From NCBI GenBank assembly GCA_903910645.1, contig CAIWAD010000021.1, positions 1 through 47,318 on the forward strand: a DNA stretch of 47,318 nucleotides, written 5' to 3'. A program made the position numbers and the translations under genes. The notes below the pieces were generated by a model, which worked only from the letters and a program-made list of their open reading frames with translations, ran no database searches and had not been told where the DNA came from. This stretch comes from an uncultured bacterium (GTDB taxonomy: Bacteria; CAIWAD01). Of the stretch, positions 17,795 to 26,781 are shown piece after piece (the stretch's first letter is position 1; each line of letters begins with the position of its first letter).

Positions 17795-19339
17795 ATGGTA
17801 TCACGAACCAAGCAGAACATTCTTGCCAATACCGTCAGCCAGGGCTTTGTAACGGCCTTGGGAATTGCCGTTGTGCCCATCTATCTGCGCCTTCTGGGTC
17901 CGGAAGCCTATGGCCTTGTGGGCTTCCTGGCCATGCTGCAGGCGTGGTTCAATCTGATGGACATGGGCATAACGGCAACGCTGGCCCGCGAAACCGCCCG
18001 CTATCAAGGCGGCGCGCTGGCCGCCGGCACCTATCGTCGCCTGGTTTCCATCCTGGAGCGGCTATTTCTGACCATGGCCCTCACAGGGGGGGTGATCCTG
18101 TTTTTGGGGGCGGGCGTCGTTGCCGCGCGCTGGCTGCAAGTTGATCAATTGCCCATGGCGGAAGTGATTGTTGCGCTTCGCTGCATGGCCGGCGTGGTGG
18201 CGCTTAGGTGGATGGCGGGAATCTATCGAAGCATTCTCACCGGTTCGGAGCGGTTGGTTTGGATGGGCGCTTACACCTCGGGAATCGGGTTGCTGCGATT
18301 TGTGGGTGTACTTCCTGTCTTGTGGGCGGTGCCAGGTTCGATAAGAGCCTTCTTTTACTTCCAGGTTTGTGTGTCCGCCGTGGAGCTGCTGGGACTGGCA
18401 CTTGAGGCCAGACGCAAGCTGCCCCATTCCCAAAGCCTGGACGCCTCTGTTTCGTCCACCCTGCGTCCTTTGGCCGGCTTTGCCTTGAGCATTGCACTGA
18501 CTGGAGCTTTGTGGGCCCTGGCCTCGCAGACCGACAAACTTGCCCTGTCGCGCCTTCTTCCTCTGGAGCACTATGGCTATTTCTCCTTGGCGGCCTTGGC
18601 GGCGGGGGGGGTAAATGTGGTGGCGGGGCCGATTGGGGCCGCCATACTGCCCAGACTTTCAAGACTGGTTGCAGAAGGAGATGATTCCGCCGTGGAGCGG
18701 GTTTATCGGAGTGCTTCACAATTGGTCGGGCTTGTGGCCATTCCCACGGCGCTCACCCTTGCCTTCTTTGCCCAGCGCATTCTGTTTGCGTGGACAGGCA
18801 ACGAAACAGCATCCACAGCCGCTGCGCCAATTCTGGTCTTCTACGCCATTGGCAACGGGTTGCTGGTTCTGCAAGGCATGGCCTATTATCTCCAGGTGGC
18901 CAAAGGAGACATGAGGCTCCATCTGCTTGGGGCCCCGTTGTTCCTGGCGCTTTATCTGCCCATCATGTTGTGGATGGTGACACACTTTGGATTGAAGGGT
19001 GCCGGCCTCCCCTGGCTCTTGTCCGTCAGTCTTTTCTTCATGGGATGGCTGCCCCGCATTCATCGCCGCTTCCTGTTGTGCAGCCATCGCGCCTGGTTGT
19101 TTGATCTGTTGTTGCTGCTCCTTCCCGCCCTTGGGATCAGCGGAGGGGCCCGCCTGCTGATGGATCGCACGGGCTGGCCCATGGATCGCGGGGCCATTGC
19201 CGCCCTGCTCTTACTCATCGCTTTCCTCACGCTGGCGGGCACTGCGCTTTCATCCAGCGCAGGAAGGGCGCAGATGCTGGCCTTTGTGCGAGCCTTGATG
19301 GGCGGGCCCAACGGGGGGAGGGGAAGGCGTGAATCCTGA
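17795..19339 (+). CDS. Wzx-like polysaccharide flippase (MATE/PST family)
   Basis: 514 aa, almost entirely hydrophobic with about 12-14 membrane spans. The start SRTKQNILANTVSQGFVTALGIAV and the LRLLGPEAYGLVGF segment are typical of the PST/Wzx family, which moves lipid-linked oligosaccharides across the inner membrane. The ATG at 17795 is one base after the GNAT stop; a TTG at 17768 is possible but inside that gene. It ends in a Gly/Arg-rich tail and overlaps the next gene by 11 bp. Confidence 0.88.
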   Translation: MVSRTKQNILANTVSQGFVTALGIAVVPIYLRLLGPEAYGLVGFLAMLQAWFNLMDMGITATLARETARYQGGALAAGTYRRLVSILERLFLTMALTGGVILFLGAGVVAARWLQVDQLPMAEVIVALRCMAGVVALRWMAGIYRSILTGSERLVWMGAYTSGIGLLRFVGVLPVLWAVPGSIRAFFYFQVCVSAVELLGLALEARRKLPHSQSLDASVSSTLRPLAGFALSIALTGALWALASQTDKLALSRLLPLEHYGYFSLAALAAGGVNVVAGPIGAAILPRLSRLVAEGDDSAVERVYRSASQLVGLVAIPTALTLAFFAQRILFAWTGNETASTAAAPILVFYAIGNGLLVLQGMAYYLQVAKGDMRLHLLGAPLFLALYLPIMLWMVTHFGLKGAGLPWLLSVSLFFMGWLPRIHRRFLLCSHRAWLFDLLLLLLPALGISGGARLLMDRTGWPMDRGAIAALLLLIAFLTLAGTALSSSAGRAQMLAFVRALMGGPNGGRGRRES

Positions 19340-20279
19340 GTTTGTGCCGCCATGTGTGTCGGTGTGTGTAAGCGCCTATAACCACGAGGAGTTTATCAGG
19401 CCTTGCCTGGAAAGCCTGCTTTCCCAGGAAACCGATTTCCGTTTCGAGATTCTGGTGGGGGACGACGCCTCCACTGATGCCACACCTTTTGTTGTCGAGG
19501 AGCTGGCGCGGAAGCACCCGGGAAGACTCCGGCTCATTCGGCAAAGCCAGAACAGCGGCGGGATCCAGAACTATCTGGATCTGCATGGAGCGGCACGGGG
19601 CGATTTTGTGGCCCATGTGGACGGCGACGATTACGCCTTGCCCGGAAAGCTGCAAGCCCAGGTGGACGTGCTGCGCCGTCGCCCGGAACTTTCACTTGCG
19701 GCCCATTTGATGCGCGTCCATGGATCTGACAAGATCATGCGCGGACTGGACTCCCCTGTGGAGGGCGGTCTGGAGGATCTGGTGAAACATGGAAATTACC
19801 TGGTCAACAGCAGCATCATGTATCGCCGCGCCTTTTGGGAAGCTCCCGCCACGCCACTCATGGTTTTCGATTACACGGTCATCCTGAAGTTGGCCAGCCA
19901 CGGGCCCGTTTTCCTTGATAAACGCGTGTTTGGTGTGTATCGCATCCACTCAAACAGCTATTTCAGAGCCTTTGAGCGTCTGGCATGGCTTGAACAGGCG
20001 AAACATCTGGCCCTTGAAATTGCCCGGGAGCGCGGCGCCAGCGCCCATGCTGTCCTGCGCCAACAGCTTGCCTCGCGCTGTTACTTCGCGCTGCGGCACT
20101 TCCTGGCCCAGGATCTTCCCGGCTTCCAGGAGCGGATCCACCTTGCCCGCGGGGAATGGCCCCACGCGTCCGGAGCGCATCGCCTGATGAGCCTAACCCG
20201 GAGATGGCCCGGACTTCTTGCCACGGTCTTTCGTCTGCGATCCCTGTTGTACGCAAAGGATCCGCGCAAACTCACCTGA
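19329..20279 (+). CDS. Glycosyltransferase family 2
   Basis: 316 aa. The GT-A fold is shown by VSVCVSAYNHEEFIRPCLESL at the N-terminus, LVGDDAST and the metal-binding HVDGDDY at about residue 98-104. Probably adds a sugar to the lipid-linked unit exported by the flippase. The GTG start has GGGGAAGG just upstream and overlaps the flippase stop by 11 bp. Last gene of the cassette. Base composition returns to that of the surroundings in its second half. Confidence 0.9.
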   Translation: MNPEFVPPCVSVCVSAYNHEEFIRPCLESLLSQETDFRFEILVGDDASTDATPFVVEELARKHPGRLRLIRQSQNSGGIQNYLDLHGAARGDFVAHVDGDDYALPGKLQAQVDVLRRRPELSLAAHLMRVHGSDKIMRGLDSPVEGGLEDLVKHGNYLVNSSIMYRRAFWEAPATPLMVFDYTVILKLASHGPVFLDKRVFGVYRIHSNSYFRAFERLAWLEQAKHLALEIARERGASAHAVLRQQLASRCYFALRHFLAQDLPGFQERIHLARGEWPHASGAHRLMSLTRRWPGLLATVFRLRSLLYAKDPRKLT

Positions 20280-20320
20280 CAAGTCCAGAACCAGGGTGCC
20301 ACCTGCTTGAGGAGCCCGCC

Positions 20321-20680
20321 ATGTTCTTCGACCTCTACGACCTGTTCCAGAACATCCGCATCCGCGAAGCCAGCCATCAGGCTCGGCGCGCCCGGGACCT
20401 GGCCGGTGATCTGGACACCCGGCTGGAAGAGCTGGAGCGCCAGCTTCTCATGGTGAAGGCCACCAGCGAGGCGCTGTGGACCTTCATCAGGCGTCATCAC
20501 GGCCTGGAGGATACGGACTTGGTGAATATGTTGAAGGAGCAGGCCTCCCAGCGAGAGCAGGAACTGGCGCTGGAGGAGCCGGTGCAGCACTGCCCGGCGT
20601 GCGGCAAAGCCCTGCAGAAGAGCACGGGCAGCTGTATTTATTGCGGACACAAAGCAGATCCGGCGCCTTTCGCCCGATAA
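20321..20680 (+). CDS. Small coiled-coil zinc-ribbon protein
   Basis: 119 aa, no signal peptide. Residues 12-60 are charged and helical (RARDLAGDLDTRLEELERQLL) and probably form a coiled coil. The C-terminus carries two Cys pairs, CPACG and CIYCG, spaced as in a zinc ribbon. The ATG at 20321 has GAGGAG about 6 nt upstream. Function unknown; it separates the polysaccharide cassette from the cytochrome gene. Confidence 0.7.
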   Translation: MFFDLYDLFQNIRIREASHQARRARDLAGDLDTRLEELERQLLMVKATSEALWTFIRRHHGLEDTDLVNMLKEQASQREQELALEEPVQHCPACGKALQKSTGSCIYCGHKADPAPFAR

Positions 20681-20762
20681 TGGGCCGACGCAGGCTTGCC
20701 GGGCATCCCGGCATTCCGCTCCTTGCCCCTGATTGAACGACCATCCACCTATTGGAGGGATG

Positions 20763-21269
20763 ATGCGCGCACCCCTGATGCTGGCCCTTGTTCTTGGTTT
20801 CGCCCTGGTGGCGGCTCTACCCGCCCAGGACAGCAAAGTCGAGCCGACCACCTTTGTGCTTGCCCTGCCCGTGGCTGGCCTGGCCACCGTGGATGCCACG
20901 CCCAATGCTTGTGTGGATTGCCACACCCAGCGTGGCGAAGTGGATTTCCGCCTAAGCACGCGCCTGGGGGCTTTCACCATGGGCGCGCCGGACAAGGTGA
21001 TGCGGAAGGCCCGCGCCACGGTGCCGGACAGGGAGTTGGGCGGTTGGCATCCCGCCATCAAGCCTGTGAGCTTCCAAAACATTCCCGCCTCCTGCCTGCG
21101 CTGCCATCGCCAGGACTCGCCCAATGCGCCGCCCTTTTCGCGACTGATCCATGTGCTCCATCTCACCGAGGAGTCTTTCACCCGGCAGGTGGGGGGAGGC
21201 TGCGGCTCCTGTCACAAACTGGACAGCGCCACCGGTCAGTGGTCCATTCCCAGCGCCGCCGAAAAATGA
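20763..21269 (+). CDS. Triheme periplasmic cytochrome c
   Basis: 168 aa with signal peptide (APLMLALVLGFALVAALPAQ). Three c-type haem sites are visible: CVDCH, CLRCH and CGSCH, with further His residues (for example VLHL) that could be distal ligands. Small multihaem proteins of this kind shuttle electrons in the periplasm. Two ATGs in tandem (20760, 20763) follow GGAGGG; the second gives the better spacing. No respiratory partner is adjacent, so its chain is unknown. Confidence 0.85.
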   Translation: MRAPLMLALVLGFALVAALPAQDSKVEPTTFVLALPVAGLATVDATPNACVDCHTQRGEVDFRLSTRLGAFTMGAPDKVMRKARATVPDRELGGWHPAIKPVSFQNIPASCLRCHRQDSPNAPPFSRLIHVLHLTEESFTRQVGGGCGSCHKLDSATGQWSIPSAAEK

Positions 21270-21314
21270 GCACGCCCAGCTCTTTGGCTCATCTCATTGC
21301 CTGAAAGGGAATCC

Positions 21315-23054
21315 ATGGCTACCGTGCTCCTCTCCCTCTTGCTGGCAGCGCTGGCTTGTGCGGCCCCAATGGAATCCGATGGATCCAGCGCCCGCCTGTT
21401 CTACGAAACGCGGTTCAACGGACAGGTGGCAGCGGAAGAAGGGCGCATCCAACTGGATTGCGGGCCTGGGGGTGGCACGCTCAGTCTGCTTCCCGCAGGC
21501 CAATGGGTGGAGGGCGCACCCGTGGAGGTGGGCCACGCCGACTTCAGCCTGCAGCGGACGCGGCAAAGCGCCCGCTTGGCGGACGGCTCCCTGGTGGGCA
21601 CCACGGCCACCTTCACCAAGCTGCCTGAATGGACTTTGGAACCCCAGGCGGAGACCCTGGAGATCCTCGGCTTCCCTTGTAGGAAAGCGTCCACCGTCCT
21701 GCGCTCCAATCGCATTGAGATCTGGTTCACCGAGGACACGGCCCTGCGCGGCGGGCCTTCCCTGGGCCTGCTCAAGCCTGGTGCCCTCGTCCTGCGCGTT
21801 TTGCGCAACGGCAATCATGAAATGGTGGCCACGCAGATGGAAGCCCTGGCGGCCCCGCCCGAGGTGTGGCCCCGGGACTTGGGCGAAGAGCTGGAAGCAC
21901 CGGCCTTTCGCTCCCGCATGAATCAGGCCTGGGTGCGCTCGGTGCGCGTTTTCGACCATGAGCGAGTGGCCTTTGCGCCCGCCGCGGTGGACACGACAGC
22001 CATGCGCCAGGCCCTGTCCCGCGCCCGCCATGGGGAGGAATCCGCCGTGCTGCGCTTCGCCGCCGGCACCCTTCTCTTGCGCCGCGTCCAGCTTCCTTTC
22101 ATGCCCAACGCCCAGCTCTTTCTGGAACTGACGGAACGCTCCCGTGGCGATGCCTACGACCGCACGGGCTCGCTCTTCCTGGTGCCTGACGCATTGCCGG
22201 AAAGCTTCCTGGACGCCCTTGCGGGTGGAGTGAAGGACCTGCCCGCATGGACGGACAAGGAGGGGCGCGCCTACCAGGGCGTGGCGGCCACCGGGAGCTA
22301 CCAGCCGCCGGTGGAGATCCTGCGCTTCATCACACCCTTTGGCGTGGGGCATTACAACGAGCAGGTAAGTGTGCAGGGGCAAGTGTGGGCGGACAGCGTG
22401 GTCTACAAGCAGGAGATCACCGAGTTGGCCTCGCTGCTCCAGGGCCCGGTGTGGTTGGGCGCCTTCATTGGGAACTACGATGCCGGTGGCCATGAAGTCT
22501 CGCTGGACCTGCGCTGGCACCCTGGGGAGCGCTTGCGGGACACAAGCCCCGCGCCGCCCGCGCCCTGGACCCAGCCGCTTTTCAACACGGTGAATGTGCT
22601 GGAAATGGCAGGTCAGGAGTATGGCCGCCTTTTCGAAAAGGACACGCTGCGCGTGATGGTGGACATCCCCGCGGATGTGGGCGATGTGCACCTTCGCTTC
22701 ATCAGCACGGGCCACGGCGGCTGGGGTGGCGGCGATGAATTCAATCCCAGGGTGAACACCGTGCTGGTGGATGGCCAGTTGGCCGCCGCGGTGCGGCCCT
22801 GGCGCAGCGACTGCGGCAGCTACCGGCGCTTCAACCCGGCGTCGGGGAATTTCTGGAACGGCCTGTCCTCATCGGACTTCAGCCGCTCCGGCTGGTGTCC
22901 CGGCGCGGCGGCGGAGCCATTCATGCTCGCCTTGCCCACGCTGGGGCCGGGCCGCCACGAGGTGGCCATCGCCATTCCCCAGGGTCCGCCGGAGGGCGAC
23001 AGTTTCAGCGCGTGGAACATTTCCGGCCTGCTTGTGGGAAGTCGCAGGCCTTGA
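21315..23054 (+). CDS. PNGase F-type peptide N-glycosidase with N-terminal GLPGLI-like domain
   Basis: 579 aa, secreted (MATVLLSLLLAALACAAP). The C-terminal half carries PNGase F hallmarks: ITPFGVGHYNEQV, STGHGGWGGGDEFNPRVN, PWRSDCGSYRRFNPASGNF and SSSDFSRSGWCPG. PNGase F removes whole N-glycans from Asn, converting it to Asp. The first ~200 residues (ETLEILGFPCRKA, IEIWFTEDTALRGGPSLGLLKPG) resemble the Bacteroidetes GLPGLI family, which is a looser call. No T9SS tail is seen. AAGGGA lies 5 nt before the ATG. Sits between a cytochrome and a sensor gene, not in an evident glycan-use locus. Confidence 0.85.
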   Translation: MATVLLSLLLAALACAAPMESDGSSARLFYETRFNGQVAAEEGRIQLDCGPGGGTLSLLPAGQWVEGAPVEVGHADFSLQRTRQSARLADGSLVGTTATFTKLPEWTLEPQAETLEILGFPCRKASTVLRSNRIEIWFTEDTALRGGPSLGLLKPGALVLRVLRNGNHEMVATQMEALAAPPEVWPRDLGEELEAPAFRSRMNQAWVRSVRVFDHERVAFAPAAVDTTAMRQALSRARHGEESAVLRFAAGTLLLRRVQLPFMPNAQLFLELTERSRGDAYDRTGSLFLVPDALPESFLDALAGGVKDLPAWTDKEGRAYQGVAATGSYQPPVEILRFITPFGVGHYNEQVSVQGQVWADSVVYKQEITELASLLQGPVWLGAFIGNYDAGGHEVSLDLRWHPGERLRDTSPAPPAPWTQPLFNTVNVLEMAGQEYGRLFEKDTLRVMVDIPADVGDVHLRFISTGHGGWGGGDEFNPRVNTVLVDGQLAAAVRPWRSDCGSYRRFNPASGNFWNGLSSSDFSRSGWCPGAAAEPFMLALPTLGPGRHEVAIAIPQGPPEGDSFSAWNISGLLVGSRRP

Positions 23055-23074
23055 CAGCAAACCCGGGGGGGACG

Positions 23075-24433
23075 ATGGCGAAAGGGGACGCATCCACATC
23101 CGCAGTGGACATGCAGCGCATGTTGGATCAGCTGCCCGTGCAGGTGTGGCGCATGTCGGCGGCGGACACTTATGCCTGGGCGAACCAGGCCTTTGCCGCC
23201 TATCATGGCAGGCAACCGGGAGAACAGGAGGGGCTTCGGGTGTCGGAGCTTCTTCCGCCGGAGCTTGCCCCGGAGGTGTGCCGCACCAACGAGAAGGTGC
23301 TGGGCAGTGGCGAGACCCTGGTGCTGGAGACCTGGGTGAAGGGCGCGCAGGGTGTGCGCCGGCTCTTCGCCATTACCAAGACGCCGGACAGGCTGCCTTC
23401 GGGTGAGATTGTCGGCGTGGTGTGCGTGGCTGCCGATGTCACCGAGCAGCGCGCGGCGGAAGCGGCCCTGGCGCAGAAGGAGGAGAACTTCCGCAGCCTG
23501 GTGGAGACCATTGAGGATCTGGTGGTGATCACCGATGAGGATGGCCACATCATTTATGGCAACCCCGCCCTGCGTGAAAAGCTGGAGTATGCCGACCACG
23601 ACCTGTCCCCCCTGACGGTGATGGACATGCATCCCTCCTGGGTGCGCGACGAGGCCATGGCCATTTTTGGGGAGATGGTGGCGGGCCACCGCAACTTCTG
23701 CCCCTTGCCGCTGGTGACGCGCACCGGGACTCTGCTTCCCGTGGAGACCCGCGTGTGGTACGGCACCTGGAACGGTCAGCGCAGCATGTTCGGCGTGTCC
23801 CGGGATTTGCGCCGGGAACAGGAAAGCCTGCAGAAGTTCGAGGCGCTGTTTCGTCGCAATCCCGCCCTGATGGCCATCAATGATGTGGAGAGCATGCAGT
23901 TCACGGATGTGAACGATGCCTGGCTGCGCACCCTGGGCTTCACCACCGAGGAGGTGCTGGGCCAAAACAGCCTGGGTCTGGATCTCTTCCCCATGCAGGA
24001 GGACAAACAGCGCCTGACCCAACTGCTGGCGGCCTACGGTCGATTGGAAGAGGTGGAGCTGGTGGTGAAGGCCAAGGACGGGCGCCTGATCCACGGCTTG
24101 TTCTCAGGGGAGATCATTGAGAGCCACGGTCGCCGCTTCTTCCTGACCGTGATGGTGGACATCAGCGCCCGGCGCAAGGCCGAAAGCGAGCGCGAACTGG
24201 TGATCCGGGAGCTGAAGAGCGCCCTTGACCAAATCAAGACCCTGCGCGGCATCCTGCCCATTTGCGCCAAGTGCAAGAAAATCCGTGACGACAAGGGTTA
24301 CTGGCAGCAGGTGGAGGCCTATGTGACCCGTCACACGGACGCGCACTTCTCCCACGGCATGTGTCCGGGCTGCCTGGAGGAGATGTACAACGAGTTTTTG
24401 CCACTGAAGGAGGAGGGGCCTACTCCCGCGTGA
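23075..24433 (+). CDS. Triple-PAS sensor protein with C-terminal Cys-rich domain
   Basis: 452 aa, soluble. Three PAS domains lie at about 12-130, 140-265 and 270-395 (for example VETIEDLVVITDEDGHIIYGNPAL). No histidine-kinase, GGDEF or methyl-accepting domain follows. Instead the last ~60 residues (KTLRGILPICAKCKKIRDDKGYW ... SHGMCPGCLEEMY) form a small conserved module with CxxC pairs that is found after PAS or receiver domains in many bacteria and has no settled function. ATG at 23075 follows a G-rich run. Its end overlaps the convergent reactivase gene by 14 bp. Confidence 0.85.
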   Translation: MAKGDASTSAVDMQRMLDQLPVQVWRMSAADTYAWANQAFAAYHGRQPGEQEGLRVSELLPPELAPEVCRTNEKVLGSGETLVLETWVKGAQGVRRLFAITKTPDRLPSGEIVGVVCVAADVTEQRAAEAALAQKEENFRSLVETIEDLVVITDEDGHIIYGNPALREKLEYADHDLSPLTVMDMHPSWVRDEAMAIFGEMVAGHRNFCPLPLVTRTGTLLPVETRVWYGTWNGQRSMFGVSRDLRREQESLQKFEALFRRNPALMAINDVESMQFTDVNDAWLRTLGFTTEEVLGQNSLGLDLFPMQEDKQRLTQLLAAYGRLEEVELVVKAKDGRLIHGLFSGEIIESHGRRFFLTVMVDISARRKAESERELVIRELKSALDQIKTLRGILPICAKCKKIRDDKGYWQQVEAYVTRHTDAHFSHGMCPGCLEEMYNEFLPLKEEGPTPA

Positions 24434-26294
24434 TATCCCAGCGCGCCAGCTTCTCCAGACGGCCCGGCGTATCCGCGGCCAGGGTGAAGGGGCGTCCGCG
24501 CGTGTCGATGATCAGGCCCACCACGCCGCCCTGCACTGTCCGGCGCAGCTCCTTGCCCGGGCCGGCGCCCAGGTCGAAGCCTTTCTCCGGCGTGAAGAGC
24601 AGCTCAGCCTCTTCGCCGGGACCCAGGGGGAGGAGGCGCAGCTCGTCCTGGGCAATGGTCACATCCAGCGGCCCGGAAGGCAGTTGGCCCTTCACATGCA
24701 CACAGGGCTTTCCGGGCGCTTTCACCCGGCCAAGGGGCGCCACGCATGTGCCCAGGTAGATGAGGCAGTCCTTGTCGAAGACCTGGGTGGCGGCCACTTC
24801 ATGGAAACTGGCAAGCACGCCCAGCTGGGGCATCATGAAAATGGAGTCCACGGCCAGGCGCGTGAAGCCCTCCGGCAGGAAACTGTCAATGAGCATCCAG
24901 GCGCTCTGCACCCGGCGCGGCGCGTGGCTGAGCACGCCGCCGGAACCCACCAGCAGGTCCAGGTCCATCATTTTCACCAGGCTGCGCATGCCGCCGTCCT
25001 GGTCAAAGGCGTCGCTGATGGTGCGTTCCTGCTGCACGCCCTTCAGCTCCACGGCGAACTCCTTGTGCTGCACGAAGGAGAGGCGCAGGGCCTCCCGCGC
25101 AATGGCTTGCTCGATGATGAGATCCTCCCGCGTCTGCGGGATGGTGGTGGGCCGGATCATTTTGTTGCCAATGCGGTTGCGCAGCTCGCTGGGATCCAGC
25201 GGGAAGGGCACCCAACGCTGGATGTTCTCCAGCCCCGCCTCCGCCAGCACATTGCTCACGCTGTAGCTCATTCCAAGGTTGGCGCTGACCGTGCGGTTGA
25301 ACACGCCACCGAAGACCGAGAACACATCCGTGGTGGCGCCGCCAATGTCCACGCCCACCACATTGATGCCCTGGATCTCCGCCACTTTCTCGATGATCTT
25401 GCCCACGGCGCCCGGCGTGGGCATGATGGGAACCTGCACGGCTCCGCCATCCCAGTAGCGGCAGAAGCCCATCAGCTTGTCGTAGCCCGGTGCCTGCTGC
25501 ATCACATGTTCCATGAACAGGTCGTGGATGGCGTCCCGGGCGGGATTCAGGTTCTCCCGCTCCAGCACGGGGCGCAGGTTCTCCACCTCTGTCAGGGCGC
25601 TCACGGGGGAGAGGATTTCGTGGATCTCCACTTTCAGCGCCTCGTTTCCCGCGTAGATGATGGGCAGGTTGAAGCCATGCCCCAGCCGTGGACGAGGTTT
25701 GGCGGCGGCGATGAGCTCCGCCAGATCCAGGGGCAACTTGCTGCCGCCGTCGGTGCCCCCGGCCAGGAGGATCATGTCCGGACGCAGACGGCGGATGCGG
25801 TCGATTTTCTCGTGGGGCAGGCGCCCGTCGTTGGAGGCAATGGTGTCCATCACAATGGCCCCGGCTCCCAGGGCCGCGCGCTGGGCGGATTCCCCCGTCA
25901 TGGCCGCCACCACGCCCGCCACCATCATCTGCAGGCCGCCGCCGGCGCTGGAAGTGGAGATGTAGGCATCCACGCCCTCGTCCCCATCCTGGGGCACAAT
26001 GATCTCCCAGCGCTCCGTGCCGTCCTCGTCCCGCACCTGGCGCACGAAGCGGCGGTGGGGCGTGGCTTCGCGCACGGCGCCATCGCTCAAGGTCAGCTGC
26101 TGGCGCGAGAGCTCCTCCACCTCCGTGGCGGCGTTGATCACGCCCATGGTCACATCCTCGAAGGGGGCTTCCACCGTGGTGGGCGCCTCGCCACGGATGG
26201 TCTGGCGGTAGGTGTCGCCGATCTTCTCGATGAGGATGCACTTGGTGGTGGTGCTGCCGCAATCGGTGGCCAGAATGGAGCGGATTTCCTTCAT
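24420..26294 (-). CDS. MutL/GlmL-type reactivating factor for adenosylcobalamin mutases
   Basis: 624 aa. The ASKHA ATPase fold is marked by ATDCGSTTTKCILIE at the N-terminus and GVDIGGATTDVFSV mid-protein. This matches the glutamate-mutase L family, whose members accompany B12-dependent carbon-skeleton mutases and aminomutases and are thought to reactivate them by exchanging damaged cofactor. It is not the mismatch-repair MutL. ATG at 26294 has AGGAG 5 nt upstream; the frame is open to 26453 but that stretch is Arg/Cys-rich and unlike the family. No mutase gene lies in the window. Last gene of a minus-strand set, 46 bp after a lipoprotein gene. Confidence 0.88.
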   Translation of the reverse strand: MKEIRSILATDCGSTTTKCILIEKIGDTYRQTIRGEAPTTVEAPFEDVTMGVINAATEVEELSRQQLTLSDGAVREATPHRRFVRQVRDEDGTERWEIIVPQDGDEGVDAYISTSSAGGGLQMMVAGVVAAMTGESAQRAALGAGAIVMDTIASNDGRLPHEKIDRIRRLRPDMILLAGGTDGGSKLPLDLAELIAAAKPRPRLGHGFNLPIIYAGNEALKVEIHEILSPVSALTEVENLRPVLERENLNPARDAIHDLFMEHVMQQAPGYDKLMGFCRYWDGGAVQVPIMPTPGAVGKIIEKVAEIQGINVVGVDIGGATTDVFSVFGGVFNRTVSANLGMSYSVSNVLAEAGLENIQRWVPFPLDPSELRNRIGNKMIRPTTIPQTREDLIIEQAIAREALRLSFVQHKEFAVELKGVQQERTISDAFDQDGGMRSLVKMMDLDLLVGSGGVLSHAPRRVQSAWMLIDSFLPEGFTRLAVDSIFMMPQLGVLASFHEVAATQVFDKDCLIYLGTCVAPLGRVKAPGKPCVHVKGQLPSGPLDVTIAQDELRLLPLGPGEEAELLFTPEKGFDLGAGPGKELRRTVQGGVVGLIIDTRGRPFTLAADTPGRLEKLARWDITRE

Positions 26295-26340
26295 GGGGAC
26301 TCCTGCTACCCGGGTGATGGACACTCCGGGTTCGTGTGTC

Positions 26341-26781
26341 TCAGGGATGGTCTGCGCCCGGCTCCGTGAGCAGGCGCAGGCTACGCAGCGCGATTGGCGA
26401 TGCCGTCCGGATCCTGGCGGCAACATAGGTCTTCCCGGGCAGGGCCGCGCCACGCAGGACGACAGCCGCCTCGCCCGTGCGGTCCGTCACGGCGCGCAGA
26501 GTGTCTTCGTGACCCAGGCTGTCCACCAGCGCGACCGTGAACGATGCCGCCATCCTGGAGTCCCCCGGGCGCTCGAACTCCAGCTTCAAGGCCATCTGTC
26601 CTTCCTGGACTTGGATGGGCCGGGTGAAGGGGATGGCCTGGGAAAGGGAGTCCAGGGTCACGTGCTGCGCAAGCACGGGCCCATGCTCGCATGCTCCGAA
26701 GAGAAGGAGGGATGAACGCCACAAGACAAGCAGGAGAGCGCGCGTCGGACCCGCGTGACCAATCCGCTTCCTTGCGCTCAC
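26341..26781 (-). CDS. Putative lipoprotein of unknown function
   Basis: 146 aa. A GTG start overlaps the stop of the amidohydrolase gene (GTGA). The product begins with a basic region (SARKRIGHAGPTR), a hydrophobic core and the lipobox LFGAC, so it should be lipidated. The mature part contains beta-rich segments (MALKLEFERPG, SFTVALVDSLG, GKTYVAARIRTAS) reminiscent of a small immunoglobulin-like fold. The frame stays open to 27006 over the amidohydrolase; that extension is rejected. No family recognised. Confidence 0.6.
   Translation of the reverse strand: MSARKRIGHAGPTRALLLVLWRSSLLLFGACEHGPVLAQHVTLDSLSQAIPFTRPIQVQEGQMALKLEFERPGDSRMAASFTVALVDSLGHEDTLRAVTDRTGEAAVVLRGAALPGKTYVAARIRTASPIALRSLRLLTEPGADHP

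Noticed and set aside
20081-21181. 366-codon antisense frame over the cytochrome region
   Set aside because: It shadows the zinc-ribbon and triheme cytochrome genes, which have clear motifs and ribosome sites.
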